Of a stretch of DNA of 64,000 nt, positions 9,029-19,325 are shown piece by piece (the stretch's first letter is position 1; the number at the start of each line of letters is the position of its first letter). A model generated the notes under the pieces. The model saw only the letters and a list, made by a program, of their open reading frames with translations. It searched no databases and was not told the DNA's origin. The DNA is taken from contig NZ_JAUSBV010000002.1 in NCBI RefSeq assembly GCF_030651915.1, forward strand, positions 1 through 64,000, read 5' to 3'. A program made the translations under genes and the position numbers. This DNA comes from Parvibaculum sp. Its GTDB lineage: Bacteria > Pseudomonadota > Alphaproteobacteria > Parvibaculales > Parvibaculaceae.

Positions 9029-9520
9029 TCACAGGCGCCCGTCGGCGCCGGGAAAGCCGGCATCCGGGATCGCGGCCAGTGCGAGACGGAGCTTTTCGGG
9101 CGTTGTCGCGTCGAAGGCATGGATTGACAGCACCGGTAGCGACAGGCCGGCGATTTCCTCATGCCGCGGCTCGGCGAGGCGCGGCACGGCCTCGCGCGGC
9201 ACCAGATCGACGATCAGCGCGACGGCGCCCCGCGCCGCGCTCGGCACCGTCACAAGGCCGAGGCCGCGCAATTCGATGAGACCGGCCAGCGCCACAGGCG
9301 CCGAGGCGACAAGACGATCACCATCCCGGACGAGCCGCACCTGATCGTCGGCAACGAGGCGCGTTTCACCCGCCGCATCGGCGCGTATCAGACGAAAGGC
9401 CAGATCGGATTTGCCGGCACCGGACGGCCCGCGCAGCAACAAGGCCCGGGCGCCGCAGAGAACGCATGTGGCGTGCATATAAAGAGCGTCATCGTTCGGC
9501 GGCGTGGCGGAGGAAGTCAT
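9029..9520 (-). CDS. hprK: HPr kinase/phosphorylase, short alphaproteobacterial form
   Basis: The 163-residue protein keeps only the C-terminal kinase domain of HprK, as usual in alphaproteobacteria. The P-loop is LLRGPSGAGKSDLAFRL (about residues 28-44) and the acidic segment LVADDQVRL follows. It phosphorylates the regulatory Ser of HPr in response to metabolic state. It starts 6 bp after the chvG stop, so it is cotranscribed with chvI/chvG in the order chvI, chvG, hprK, then EIIA and HPr after a 163-bp gap. Confidence 0.92.
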   Translation of the reverse strand: MTSSATPPNDDALYMHATCVLCGARALLLRGPSGAGKSDLAFRLIRADAAGETRLVADDQVRLVRDGDRLVASAPVALAGLIELRGLGLVTVPSAARGAVALIVDLVPREAVPRLAEPRHEEIAGLSLPVLSIHAFDATTPEKLRLALAAIPDAGFPGADGRL

Positions 9521-9526
9521 GATGCG

Positions 9527-11314
9527 TCAATCCGCCGCTGGCAGGTCGACGGTGAAACTGGCACCGAGAATCTTGTCACCATCCATCCGGTTGCCGGCGC
9601 GGATGGTCCCGCCATGCACCTCGACAATCTGGCGCGAAATAGCGAGGCCCAGGCCCGAATGTTTGCCAAAACTGTCCGGTCGGTCGGTGTGGAAGCGATC
9701 GAAGATACGCTCGACGCTGTCAGGCGGAATGCCGGGGCCGTCGTCTTCGACACGGATGACGATGCGCCCTCGCCCGCGCGCGGCCGAAACGCGAATAACG
9801 CCGCGTGGCGGGCTGAAGGACAAAGCATTATCGATCAGGTTGCGCAGAACCTGGCCGAGCCGCATGTCGAAACCCTTGACTTTCATCCGCTCCCGGGGTG
9901 CGTCCGGATCGATTTCAAGTGAAACGCGAGCGTGGCTGGCGACGCCGGTTTCGGTGAAAAGATCGCAGACGGTTTCGAGCAGCGTCACGATATTCACATC
10001 TTCCATTTCCTCGCGCGACAACTCGGCGTCGAGACGAGAGGCATTGGAAATGTCGCTGATCAACCGGTCGATACGACGTACATCGTCCTGAATAATCTGC
10101 ATCAAACGCTCCTTGGCGGCGTCGTCCTTCGCCAGGCGAAAGGTTTCGATGGCACTGCGAAGAGAGGTCAACGGATTCTTCAGCTCATGTGCAACATCGG
10201 CTGCGAAGCTTTCGATGGCGTCGATGCGACTGTAAAGTGCGTTGGTCATGTCGCGCAGCGAGCCCGACAACTCGCCGATCTCGTCCCGGCGGCCGGTGAA
10301 GTCCGGGATCTGGGCACGCGCATTCTTGCCGCGGCGGACGATCTCGGCGGCCTGCGCCAGACGGCGCACCGGCTCGGCGATCGTACCGGCAAGCACGACA
10401 GAGAGCAGGATGGTGACCCCCAGCGCAACCATGAAGACCTGCACAATCGCAAAACGTTCGGCACGGACGATGGCGTCGATATCGCCGCCACGTGTCGAGA
10501 GCATCAGCGCACCGAGCACCGCGCGATAGCGCTGGATCGGCACGGCAACCGAGACGATCAACTCGCCGCGATCATTGACGCGTTCCATGCTGGACGGCGT
10601 GCCTGACAGCGCGCCGATGACCTCGGCATACATGCTGCCGTTCTGGCTGCCCGCTTCGCGGAAGCGTTCGAGATCACGACCCGGCAGGACGCTCATTATC
10701 CGGTCGGCGATACCTTGAAAAAAGCCCGGATCTTCGGCGCCTTCGGGCGGCGGCAGTTCGAAAGCGACAACCTGCCCGGAGGCCGAGAGCTGACGCGAAT
10801 CGAGAATGAGCCAACCATCCTTGTCATAGAGCCGGGCCCGGGTCTGGGTCGGCAGAACGAGACGCCGAAGGATGGGCGCCGCGTTTTCCGGAACGATCGG
10901 CAGCGCTTTTTCGGCCAGATCGCCGGCATCGAGCGGCGGCGGCGCGCCGATGCGGCTCGACGAAAGCGGATCGATCACCTGGGCGTCCGGCGTCGAGGTT
11001 GCGCCCTGCGCAATGGCGCCGGCAATGATTTCAGCCTGTGTCAGAAGGCTCTGGCGGCGGGCGTCGATCAGTCCTTCGCGAAACTGGTTGAGGTAGAGAA
11101 TGCCGGTCAGAAGAACAAAAAGCGCGGCGACATTGAAAGCAACGATGCGGCGCGTGAGACTTGAAAAACGGCCGCGCGCCAGAAAGCCGCGAAAGGCGGC
11201 AAGCGCCCGCATCGCCGAGGCCGAGAGCCGGGCGAACGGCACCGCCGCATGAGGCGCGCCGGCGGGCTCGATGCGCCCACCATCCTCGCTCTCATCCTCG
11301 ATCAGGCTCGCCAT
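9527..11314 (-). CDS. chvG: Sensor histidine kinase ChvG (ExoS)
   Basis: The 595-residue kinase has a cytoplasmic N-terminus, TM1 (IVAFNVAALFVLLTGILYL), a long periplasmic sensor domain, TM2 (about residues 300-325), a HAMP region, the phosphoacceptor motif DVAHELKNPLTSL and a HATPase domain (NLIDNALSF, VEDDGPGIP, GLGLAISRQIV). With ChvI it senses acid or envelope stress and host contact in Rhizobium, Agrobacterium and Brucella relatives. The ATG at 11314 (MASLIEDESED) was chosen because the frame further upstream runs antisense-like into chvI. Confidence 0.93.
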   Translation of the reverse strand: MASLIEDESEDGGRIEPAGAPHAAVPFARLSASAMRALAAFRGFLARGRFSSLTRRIVAFNVAALFVLLTGILYLNQFREGLIDARRQSLLTQAEIIAGAIAQGATSTPDAQVIDPLSSSRIGAPPPLDAGDLAEKALPIVPENAAPILRRLVLPTQTRARLYDKDGWLILDSRQLSASGQVVAFELPPPEGAEDPGFFQGIADRIMSVLPGRDLERFREAGSQNGSMYAEVIGALSGTPSSMERVNDRGELIVSVAVPIQRYRAVLGALMLSTRGGDIDAIVRAERFAIVQVFMVALGVTILLSVVLAGTIAEPVRRLAQAAEIVRRGKNARAQIPDFTGRRDEIGELSGSLRDMTNALYSRIDAIESFAADVAHELKNPLTSLRSAIETFRLAKDDAAKERLMQIIQDDVRRIDRLISDISNASRLDAELSREEMEDVNIVTLLETVCDLFTETGVASHARVSLEIDPDAPRERMKVKGFDMRLGQVLRNLIDNALSFSPPRGVIRVSAARGRGRIVIRVEDDGPGIPPDSVERIFDRFHTDRPDSFGKHSGLGLAISRQIVEVHGGTIRAGNRMDGDKILGASFTVDLPAAD

Positions 11315-11376
11315 GACATCTCTTCGGCCCTTGCGTGTCGCAATGCGGCTTTGCGCATCCGTATCGACGACGGTTT

Positions 11377-12078
11377 TCAGGCCTCGCGGTAGCGATAGCC
11401 GACGCCATAAAGCGTTTCGATGGCGTCGAAATCGTCGTCGGCTTCCTTGAACTTCTTGCGCAGGCGCTTGATGTGGCTGTCGATGGTGCGGTCGTCGACA
11501 TAGACCTGATCGTCGTAAGCTGCATCCATCAGCGCATCGCGGCTCTTGACGTAGCCGGGACGCTGAGCCAATGCCTGCAGGATCAGGAACTCCGTAACCG
11601 TCAGGACGACTTGCTTGCCGCACCAGGTGCAGGTGTGACGCTCCGGATCGAGCAGCAGAGAACCGCGTTCCATCACCTGATTGACCGCCCCTTCGGCAGG
11701 TGTGCCTTCGGTTTTGGGGGCGACGCGGCGCAATACCGCCTTGACGCGCTCCACCAGCAGGCGCTGCGAGAAAGGCTTGGTGATGTAATCGTCGGCACCC
11801 ATCTTGAGGCCGAACAATTCGTCGATCTCGTCATCCTTGGAGGTGAGGAAGATCACCGGCAGGTCGGACTTCTGGCGCAAGCGGCGCAGCAACTCAATGC
11901 CGTCCATACGCGGCATCTTGATGTCGAAGACGGCGACATCGGGTGGGTTGGCCGACAGTCCTGCCAACGCCGCCGCGCCATCGGTGTAGGTCTGGACGTG
12001 ATAGCCCTCGGCTTCGAGCGCGATGCTCACCGAGGTCAGAATGTTGCGGTCGTCGTCGACCAGCGCAATGGTCGGCAT
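11377..12078 (-). CDS. chvI: Response regulator ChvI
   Basis: The 233-residue OmpR-family regulator starts [17 protein letters not shown]. It has the phospho-acceptor Asp52 ([13 protein letters not shown]), the conserved Lys in [21 protein letters not shown], and a winged-helix domain ending [13 protein letters not shown]. It is the partner of ChvG 62 bp downstream. The frame stays open far upstream, but the codon at 12078 gives the standard ChvI length. In many relatives pckA is divergent from chvI; here an M20 peptidase gene lies between them. Confidence 0.95.
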   Translation of the reverse strand: MPTIALVDDDRNILTSVSIALEAEGYHVQTYTDGAAALAGLSANPPDVAVFDIKMPRMDGIELLRRLRQKSDLPVIFLTSKDDEIDELFGLKMGADDYITKPFSQRLLVERVKAVLRRVAPKTEGTPAEGAVNQVMERGSLLLDPERHTCTWCGKQVVLTVTEFLILQALAQRPGYVKSRDALMDAAYDDQVYVDDRTIDSHIKRLRKKFKEADDDFDAIETLYGVGYRYREA

Positions 12079-12369
12079 TTGCCCCTGTCCCTTTTGACAC
12101 TCCAAGCCCTTTTGTAGGTCGGGCCCAATTCCGCTCATCTCGTTCCGGACCTCATCCATCGCGTACCCCGCTTTCGAACGCCACCCAGCGCGGCGACGAG
12201 GCTTAGGCATGCTTTTGGCCCAAAATATGGCGGCAGTATAAGGGGTTGATGTTTCACATGCCATGCCCCGCGCGGACCGCATTGTACCGATTTGACAAAG
12301 GAAGTGCCGGGCAGCCATGAGTAGGCGGACACACCAAAGCCGGGAAGCGGCCATCGAGGGGGGAATATC

Positions 12370-13860
12370 ATGCTGAAGCGCGTACTTGCCGGGCTGGCCG
12401 GGCTCTTCATCCTGCTGGTCGCGGTTCTCGTCGGCCGGACGCTGATGGTGCCGGCGCTCGATGTCGCGGCGGCCGGGGACGCGGCCAGCATCGACGCCGA
12501 GCGGGCGGCCGCGCATCTTGCCCAAGCCGTACGTTTCGAGACGATCTCGCATCAGCGCGGCGCGGCGGCCGAAGATGTCGTGCGCTCGGAAGCGGCAATG
12601 ACGGGCTTCCGCGACTGGCTGACCGCGACCTACCCCGCCTTCACCGCCGCCACATCGCGCGAAATTTTCGGCGGCTTCAGCCTTCTCTATACATGGCAGG
12701 GAACGGACGCCGCGCTCGACCCGGTGCTGCTGATGTCGCATCTCGATGTCGTGCCGATCGCACCGGGCACCGAGGACCGCTGGGAACAAGCGCCCTTTGC
12801 CGGCACGATCGCCGATGGTTTTGTCTGGGGACGCGGCACCATCGATACAAAGGCCTCGCTCGTCGCCATGGTGGAAGCGGCCGAGATGCTGGCGGCGAAG
12901 GATTTCCGGCCGACGCGCACTATCATGTTCGCGTTCGGGCATGACGAGGAAATCGGCGGCGGCACCGGCAACAAGGCGATCGCGACGGCACTGCAGGAAC
13001 GCGGTGTGAAGCTGCATTGGGTCAACGACGAAGGCGGTGTGATCGGACATGGACTGCTGCCGGGTGTGACGGCGCCGGTGGCGATGATTGGCGTCGCCGA
13101 GAAGGGCTCGATCTCGCTCGACATCGTCGCCTATTCGCGCGGCGGCCACTCGTCAATGCCCTCGCCCGCCGCGGAAACGGCCATCGGGCGGCTCGCCCGC
13201 GCGCTGGAGCGGATCGGCGATGCTCCGTTCAAGAGCAGGCTCGACGGCGCGACGCGATGGATGATCGAGGATCTGGCGCCGGGTGTGCCGTTCCTGCAGC
13301 GTATGGTCTATGCCAATCTCTGGCTCTTCGAACCGGTGGTGCGCGGTGTGATGGAGAAGAGCCCGACCAGCGCCGCGCAGATACATACGACGATTGCGCC
13401 GACGATCATCGAAGGCGGCAACAAGGAAAATGTGCTGCCGCCGGAAGCGCGCGCGGTCGTCAATTTCCGTATCCATCCGCGCGACAATGCCGAGAAGATC
13501 ATCGCGCATGTGCGCGCGGCGATCGACGATCCGGACGTGAAAGTCGAACCGCTGGACGGCATCCGCGAGGCGTCGCAGGTGTCGAACATCGAGGGCGACG
13601 GATACAGATTGCTGACGCGCGTGATTGGCGAAAGCTTTCCCGGCACGATCACCGTGCCCTATCTCGTCGTCGGCGGCACGGATTCGCGCCACTACCTGCC
13701 GATCACCGACAATGTCTTCCGCTTCATCCCGATCCATATGAGCCCCGACGACATGGCGCGCTTCCACGGTACCAATGAAAGAGTTTCGGTCGCCAATATG
13801 GGGGAGGCGGTGGCCTTCTATGTCCGGCTGATCGAAGCCATGGAGCCGGGCGCCGAATAG
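12370..13860 (+). CDS. M20 family metallopeptidase (PM20D1/carboxypeptidase-like), membrane anchored
   Basis: The 496-residue protein has an N-terminal membrane anchor or signal ([20 protein letters not shown]). The M20 dinuclear zinc signature follows: [17 protein letters not shown], the catalytic GHDEEIGG, and a dimerisation domain with GGHSSMPSP. Later ligands are in [10 protein letters not shown]. It probably hydrolyses N-acyl or peptide amides at the membrane's outer face. Length and order match the carboxypeptidase S/PM20D1 group. It is divergent from chvI across a 291-bp promoter region. Confidence 0.87.
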   Translation: MLKRVLAGLAGLFILLVAVLVGRTLMVPALDVAAAGDAASIDAERAAAHLAQAVRFETISHQRGAAAEDVVRSEAAMTGFRDWLTATYPAFTAATSREIFGGFSLLYTWQGTDAALDPVLLMSHLDVVPIAPGTEDRWEQAPFAGTIADGFVWGRGTIDTKASLVAMVEAAEMLAAKDFRPTRTIMFAFGHDEEIGGGTGNKAIATALQERGVKLHWVNDEGGVIGHGLLPGVTAPVAMIGVAEKGSISLDIVAYSRGGHSSMPSPAAETAIGRLARALERIGDAPFKSRLDGATRWMIEDLAPGVPFLQRMVYANLWLFEPVVRGVMEKSPTSAAQIHTTIAPTIIEGGNKENVLPPEARAVVNFRIHPRDNAEKIIAHVRAAIDDPDVKVEPLDGIREASQVSNIEGDGYRLLTRVIGESFPGTITVPYLVVGGTDSRHYLPITDNVFRFIPIHMSPDDMARFHGTNERVSVANMGEAVAFYVRLIEAMEPGAE

Positions 13861-14188
13861 AGCCGGTTTCAAGGTTAAACCTGCCGCTTTTTGTATCATT
13901 CCCGCCGTTTTCCGGGCAGCGCGGGCGCTTCGCCGCACCCTTTGGACGTGGCCTGCAAAGCGGTTGCGCCCGGCAGGGGCGGCCAGTATGTTGGCGCCGA
14001 ATTTCCGACCGACTGGAGAGGGACCGGGGCTTCTGGCCCGGGGTTTGCTATATTTTCAGCGGATGAGAGGCACGCCGGCCGGACCGGCGCGACAATGATC
14101 GCCCGGCGAAATTTCCGGAACCGGACGATGGGGAAGCGAACAAGCCAGACGGCCCGATCGGGCCTCTCGGGATCACGAGGAGAGAATT
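13861..14188 (+). promoter_or_regulatory. pckA upstream region
   Basis: This 328-bp stretch has no convincing gene. A candidate -10 (TATATT, near 14049) lies after a GC-rich hairpin. A palindrome GGCCCGATCGGGCC at 14150-14163 is close to the pckA start. A clear ribosome site (GAGGAGAG) precedes the GTG. No ChvI-type direct repeat could be recognised by eye. Confidence 0.4.
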
Positions 14189-15802
14189 GTGAAACAGACC
14201 GGGCCCATAATCAGCCGTTTCGGCGCCGACAAAAGCGGCTTCAAAAATCTCGCGGCCGCGCACTGGAACTACCGCCCCGCCGCGCTTTACGAAGAAGCGA
14301 TAAAACGGAACGAGGGCCATGTCGCCGCTGATGGACCGTTCGTCGTCAAGACCGGCGTCCATACCGGCCGCTCCGCCAAGGACAAGTTCATCGTCCGCGA
14401 CGCCTCCACCGAAAAGACCGTCTGGTGGGACAACAACAAGTCGATGTCGACGGAAGCCTTCGACCTCCTCCACGCCGACATGCTGAAACACGCCGAGGGC
14501 AAGGAACTCTTCATCCAGGACCTTTTCGGCGGCGCCGACGAAACCCACCGCCTCGCGACCCGCGTCTATACCGAATTTGCCTGGCACTCGCTCTTCATCC
14601 AGAACCTGCTGATCGAGCCGAAGCCGGAGGAGCTCGACGACTTCATCCCGGAATTCACCATCATCGATCTGCCGAGTTTCGAGGCCGACCCCGCCAAATA
14701 CGGCGTGCGCACAGGCACGGTCATTGCCTGCAACTTCGACAGGCGCATCGTGCTGATCGGCGGGACATCCTATGCGGGCGAAATCAAGAAGTCGGTCTTT
14801 TCGATGCTCAACTACGAATTGCCGCCCAAGCGCGTGATGCCGATGCATTGCTCGGCCAATGTCGGCGAAGCCGGCGACACGGCGATCTTCTTCGGTCTTT
14901 CGGGCACCGGCAAGACGACGCTCTCGGCGGTCGCAACGCGCACACTGGTCGGCGACGACGAGCATGGCTGGTCGGAAAACGGCGTCTTCAACTTCGAAGG
15001 CGGCTGCTATGCCAAGATGATCAAACTGTCGGCCGAAGCCGAACCCGAGATTTATGCCGTCACCAAGCGTTTCGGCACCGTGCTCGAAAACGTCGTGATG
15101 GACGAGGACACACGCGAACTCGATCTCGACAGCGCGGCGCTGGCCGAAAACAGCCGCGGTGCCTATCCGCTGTCCTTCATTCCGAATGCCAGCCCCACCG
15201 GCCGCGCGCCGCATCCGAAGAACATCATCATGCTGACGGCCGACGCCTTCAGCGTGTTGCCGCCGGTGGCGCGGCTGACGCCGAGCCAGGCCATGTATCA
15301 CTTCCTGTCGGGCTATACCGCGAAAGTGGCCGGCACCGAAAAGGGTGTGACGGAACCGGAAGCGACCTTCTCGACCTGCTTCGGCGCGCCCTTCATGTCG
15401 CGCCATCCAACCGAATATGGCAACCTGCTGCGGGCGCTGATCGCCGAGCACAAGGTGTCGTGCTGGCTCGTCAACACCGGCTGGACCGGCGGCGTCTACG
15501 GCACTGGCAACCGCATGCCGATCAAGGCGACACGCGCGCTGCTCGCCGCCGCGCTTGACGGCTCGCTCAACAATGTCGCCTTCCGCACCGATCCGAATTT
15601 CGGGTTTGAAGTGCCCGTCAGCGTGCCGGGTGTCGACGACAAGATTCTCAACCCGCGCGACACATGGGCCGACAAGAATGCCTATGACGCGCAGGCGCAG
15701 AAGCTCGTCAAGATGTTCATCGACAACTTCGCCAAGTTCGAGGCGCATGTCGATCCGGACGTCCGCGCCGCTGCGCCCGCCGCGGCCCGCGCCGCCGAGT
15801 AA
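14189..15802 (+). CDS. pckA: Phosphoenolpyruvate carboxykinase (ATP)
   Basis: The 537-residue enzyme converts oxaloacetate and ATP to PEP and CO2, the entry step of gluconeogenesis. The kinase P-loop is [12 protein letters not shown] (about residues 236-247). The substrate loop is [10 protein letters not shown], metal-site residues lie near [10 protein letters not shown], and [11 protein letters not shown] lies near the C-terminus. Length is typical. It starts with GTG after a strong ribosome site and is followed by a strong terminator, so it is monocistronic. Proximity to chvI/chvG matches alphaproteobacteria, where ChvI/ChvG can activate pckA. Confidence 0.97.
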   Translation: MKQTGPIISRFGADKSGFKNLAAAHWNYRPAALYEEAIKRNEGHVAADGPFVVKTGVHTGRSAKDKFIVRDASTEKTVWWDNNKSMSTEAFDLLHADMLKHAEGKELFIQDLFGGADETHRLATRVYTEFAWHSLFIQNLLIEPKPEELDDFIPEFTIIDLPSFEADPAKYGVRTGTVIACNFDRRIVLIGGTSYAGEIKKSVFSMLNYELPPKRVMPMHCSANVGEAGDTAIFFGLSGTGKTTLSAVATRTLVGDDEHGWSENGVFNFEGGCYAKMIKLSAEAEPEIYAVTKRFGTVLENVVMDEDTRELDLDSAALAENSRGAYPLSFIPNASPTGRAPHPKNIIMLTADAFSVLPPVARLTPSQAMYHFLSGYTAKVAGTEKGVTEPEATFSTCFGAPFMSRHPTEYGNLLRALIAEHKVSCWLVNTGWTGGVYGTGNRMPIKATRALLAAALDGSLNNVAFRTDPNFGFEVPVSVPGVDDKILNPRDTWADKNAYDAQAQKLVKMFIDNFAKFEAHVDPDVRAAAPAAARAAE

Positions 15803-15825
15803 GCGTAAGCTTCATACGAGACAAC

Positions 15826-15855
15826 AAAGCCCGGAGGAAAACCTCCGGGCTTTTT
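15826..15855 (+). terminator. Rho-independent terminator of pckA
   Basis: A 12-bp hairpin AAAGCCCGGAGG / CCTCCGGGCTTT with an AAAA loop is followed by T residues, 23 bp after the pckA stop. Confidence 0.9.
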
Positions 15856-15884
15856 CGTTGGCGCGCGATCCGATGGTGCGGATT

Positions 15885-16157
15885 TTACTTCTTGTCCGGC
15901 GGGTTGTGACCGTCGCCGGCATGCGTTCCGGTCCATGAGGGCGGGTCGGAAGCCGGGAAGCTGTCGTCGAGCGTTTCGTCAACCTCCGCCTCTTCGGCCT
16001 CTCTTTCCGCCTCCCCCTCTTCGGCCGCCTTCACGGCGCGCGCCGCATCCGCCGCCGGCGCGGCGGTTTCGGTGTTGAGCACAGGCGGGTCGGAGGCGGG
16101 GAAGGATTCCTTCAACGCTTCGTTGACTTCCGCTGTTCTGCTTTTCGACCCTGTCAT
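15885..16157 (-). CDS. Small acidic protein with two SFPASDPP motifs (90 aa)
   Basis: The protein carries the same short motif twice: ALKESFPASDPPVL near the N-terminus and TLDDSFPASDPPSW near the C-terminus. They are joined by an Ala/Glu-rich, probably helical linker with EEGEAEREAEEAEV. Single copies of this ESFPASDPP motif occur in small uncharacterised proteobacterial proteins. No membrane segment or signal is present. The function is unknown. It is monocistronic, convergent with pckA and downstream of polA on the same strand. Confidence 0.8.
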   Translation of the reverse strand: MTGSKSRTAEVNEALKESFPASDPPVLNTETAAPAADAARAVKAAEEGEAEREAEEAEVDETLDDSFPASDPPSWTGTHAGDGHNPPDKK

Positions 16158-16276
16158 GGTTGGCTCTCCGGTTGTCGCACAAATCCGACGCCCCCCGACT
16201 TCTCAAAATCGATACAGGTCATATAAGGCGAAAATCCGGCGCGGCGAGCGCCCGCAGGTAATCACGGCTTCGAGCG

Positions 16277-19201
16277 CTAATGCGCCTCGTCCCAGTTTTT
16301 GGCGGCGCGGGCGTCGACATCGAGCGGTACCGAAAGCGTGAGCGCCGGCGCGGCGGCACCCGACATGATCTTCGCCACCGCGTCACAGGTCTTTTCGGCT
16401 TCCTTTTCCGGTGCCTCGAAGATCAGTTCGTCATGGACCTGCAGCAACATGCGGGCCGAAAGCTTTGCCTTTGCAAGCGCGTCCGGCATGCGGATCATGG
16501 CGCGGCGGATGATGTCGGCGGCCGAACCCTGGATCGGTGCGTTGATTGCCGCGCGTTCCATGAAACTTTTTTCAGCCGGATTTTTCGAATTGATCTGCGG
16601 CAGATGGATGCGGCGCCCGAAGATGGTTTCGACATAGCCGTTCTTGTGGGCAAAGTCCTTGGTGTCGTCCATATAGGCGCGGATGCCGGGGAAACGTTCG
16701 AAGTAACGCGCGATATAGTCGCCCGCTTCCTGACGCGAAATGCCGAGCTGGTTGGCGAGACCGAAGGCCGAAATGCCGTAGATGATGCCGAAATTGATCG
16801 CCTTGGCGCGGCGGCGGATGCCGGGGTCCATGTCCTTCAGCGGCACCGAGAACATTTCGGAGGCCGTCATGGCGTGAATGTCGAGGCCGTCGGCAAATGC
16901 CTTCTTCAACGCGTCGATATCGGCGATATGGGCCAACAGGCGCAGTTCGATCTGGCTGTAGTCGGCCGAGATCAGCAGGTTGCCTTTTTCGGCGACGAAG
17001 GCGGTTCTGATCTTGCGGCCATCTTCGGTGCGCACCGGAATGTTCTGCAGGTTCGGCTCGGTCGAGGCGAGACGGCCGGTCGAGGTCGCGGCCAGCGAGT
17101 AGGAGGTATGGATGCGGCCGGTGTCCTTGTCGATGAACTCAGGCAGCGCATCCGTGTAGGTGCTTTTCAGTTTGGCAAGACCGCGCCAGTCGAGCACGGC
17201 ACGGGGCAGCTCATGGCCTTGTGCCGCCAGCGCTTCCAGCATCTCGGCATCGGTCGACCAGGCACCCGTCTTGGTCTTCCTGCCGCCGTCGAGACCCTGC
17301 TTGTCGAAGAGGATTTCGCCGAGCTGTTTTGGCGAACCGATATTGAAGCGCTCGCCGGCCAGCGCATAAATCTCGTCCTCGAATTGCGCCATCTTCTGCG
17401 CAAAATCGGCCGAAAGCCGCGCCAGCACCGCCTTGTCGACCTTCACGCCGGCACGTTCCATCTCAACAATGACGGCGACGAGCGGGCGCTCCAGCGTTTC
17501 GTAGACCGTCATGCGGCGTTCGGCGACGAGGCGCGGTTTCAACACATGCCAGAGTCGCAGCGTCACATCGGCATCCTCGGCCGCATAGGCGACGGCCTTG
17601 TCGACGGGCACGCGGTCGAAAGTGATCTGTGACTTGCCCTTGCCGGCGACTTCGGAGAAGGCGATCGGCTTGTGGCCGAGATGAAGCTCCGAGAGCTCGT
17701 CCATGCCATGACCATGGATGCCCGCATCGAGCGCATAGGACATCAGCATCGTGTCATCGAGGGTTGTGAGCGCGATGCCGTGCTGGCGGAAGACCAACAT
17801 ATCGAATTTGAGGTTCTGGCCGATCTTCAGTACCGAAGGATCTTCGAGCAGCGGCTTCAGCGCCTTCAGCGCATCCTTCAGCGGGATCTGGGTCTGCGCG
17901 GCGGCATCGGCGAAATCGAGGCCGTCGCCGGCACCGTGCTGCAGCGGCACATAACAGGCCTCGCCGGGCACCAGCGCCATCGAGACACCGACAAGGCGGG
18001 CCTGCATCGCATCCAGCGAATCCGTTTCGGTGTCGACGGCGACAAAGCCCTGTTCGCGCGCCCGGGCGACCCAGGTTTCGAGATCGGCGAGGGTCACGAC
18101 CGCCGTGTACCGCGCATCGGCGAAATCGGCATCGATGCCCTTGGGCGTCGCGCCGGGCACGCCGCCTTTCGCGCTGCGCGAAACGCTTTGCTTTTCTTTC
18201 TGCGGTTCGGCGGCCTCTGCACCGATGTCGGCTTGTGGCGGGTGCGCACCTGTCGCCGGGATCGCATCGACATCGATGTTGAAACGCTCGCCGACGCGCC
18301 GCGTCAGCGTCGAAAATTCCATGTCCTTGCAGAAGCCGATCAGCGTTTCGGGATCGGGATCGCGCACGCCCATCGTGTCGAGATCAATATCGACGGGGAC
18401 ATTGGCGTCGAGTTCGACCAGCCGGCGTGATATGCGTGCCTGATCAGCGAATTCGATCAGATTCTCGCGCCGCTTCTGCTGTTTGATTTCACCAGCGCGG
18501 GCCAGCAGCGTTTCGAGATCGCCATATTCCACAATCAATTGCGCGGCCGTCTTGATGCCAATGCCGGGAACACCCGGCACATTGTCGGTCGAATCGCCCG
18601 CCAACGCCTGTACATCGACAACCTTTTCGGGCGGCACGCCGAACTTCTCGATCACCTGTTCGCGGGCGATGGTTTTCAGCTTCATCGTGTCGAGCATGTC
18701 GACCCGGTCGTTGACGAGCTGCATCAGGTCCTTGTCGGAGGAGACGATGGTGACGCGGGCGCCGGCTTCATGGGCGAGCCGCGCATAGGTGGCAATCAGA
18801 TCATCGGCCTCATAGCCCAGCATCTCGATCGAAGGCACGCCGAAGGCGCGGGTCGCATCGCGCACCAGCGCGAATTGCGGGCGCAAATCTTCGGGCGGTT
18901 CGGTGCGATTGGCCTTGTATTCGGGATAGATGTCGTTGCGGAAGGTCTTGGACGAGGCATCGAAAATGACCGCGAGATGGGTCGGCTCGAACTCGTCTTT
19001 CGTGTCCTCGATCAGCTTGTAGAGCATGTTGCAGAAGCCGGCGACGGCGCCGACGGGCAGGCCGTCCGACTTGCGCGTCAGCGGCGGCAGGGCGTGATAG
19101 GCACGGAAAATATAGCCCGAACCGTCGACCAGAAAGAGATGGTCGCCCTTTTTCAGGGGCTTGCCCGCCTCGGTTTTCTTTTCCGTTTTGCCGCTTGCCA
19201 C
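16277..19201 (-). CDS. polA: DNA polymerase I
   Basis: The 974-residue protein has all three domains. The N-terminal 5'-3' flap nuclease contains DASSKTFR, YEADDLIA, SSDKDLMQL and GDSTDNVPGVPGIG. The 3'-5' proofreading exonuclease appears active (VAVDTETDSL and YAAEDADVTL retain the acidic residues). The A-family polymerase has motif A SADYSQIELR, motif B RRAKAINFGIIYGIS and motif C QVHDELIFEAP. It fills gaps in repair and removes Okazaki primers. Length is normal and the gene is monocistronic. Confidence 0.97.
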   Translation of the reverse strand: MASGKTEKKTEAGKPLKKGDHLFLVDGSGYIFRAYHALPPLTRKSDGLPVGAVAGFCNMLYKLIEDTKDEFEPTHLAVIFDASSKTFRNDIYPEYKANRTEPPEDLRPQFALVRDATRAFGVPSIEMLGYEADDLIATYARLAHEAGARVTIVSSDKDLMQLVNDRVDMLDTMKLKTIAREQVIEKFGVPPEKVVDVQALAGDSTDNVPGVPGIGIKTAAQLIVEYGDLETLLARAGEIKQQKRRENLIEFADQARISRRLVELDANVPVDIDLDTMGVRDPDPETLIGFCKDMEFSTLTRRVGERFNIDVDAIPATGAHPPQADIGAEAAEPQKEKQSVSRSAKGGVPGATPKGIDADFADARYTAVVTLADLETWVARAREQGFVAVDTETDSLDAMQARLVGVSMALVPGEACYVPLQHGAGDGLDFADAAAQTQIPLKDALKALKPLLEDPSVLKIGQNLKFDMLVFRQHGIALTTLDDTMLMSYALDAGIHGHGMDELSELHLGHKPIAFSEVAGKGKSQITFDRVPVDKAVAYAAEDADVTLRLWHVLKPRLVAERRMTVYETLERPLVAVIVEMERAGVKVDKAVLARLSADFAQKMAQFEDEIYALAGERFNIGSPKQLGEILFDKQGLDGGRKTKTGAWSTDAEMLEALAAQGHELPRAVLDWRGLAKLKSTYTDALPEFIDKDTGRIHTSYSLAATSTGRLASTEPNLQNIPVRTEDGRKIRTAFVAEKGNLLISADYSQIELRLLAHIADIDALKKAFADGLDIHAMTASEMFSVPLKDMDPGIRRRAKAINFGIIYGISAFGLANQLGISRQEAGDYIARYFERFPGIRAYMDDTKDFAHKNGYVETIFGRRIHLPQINSKNPAEKSFMERAAINAPIQGSAADIIRRAMIRMPDALAKAKLSARMLLQVHDELIFEAPEKEAEKTCDAVAKIMSGAAAPALTLSVPLDVDARAAKNWDEAH

Positions 19202-19325
19202 GCGCCTCGCCTTCCCTATCTATGAGGCCTATGCTTGCCCTCCGCCTCGCGGCGGGACGCCACTATAACGCGTTCGCCGCTCCGCAACAGAACCCGCATC
19301 GAAGCCTTTAAAAGAGCCCCGCGTC

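Noticed and set aside
11315-11623. N-terminal extension of ChvG
   Set aside because: It overlaps chvI on the same strand and has no signal or domain. The start at 11314 gives the family length.
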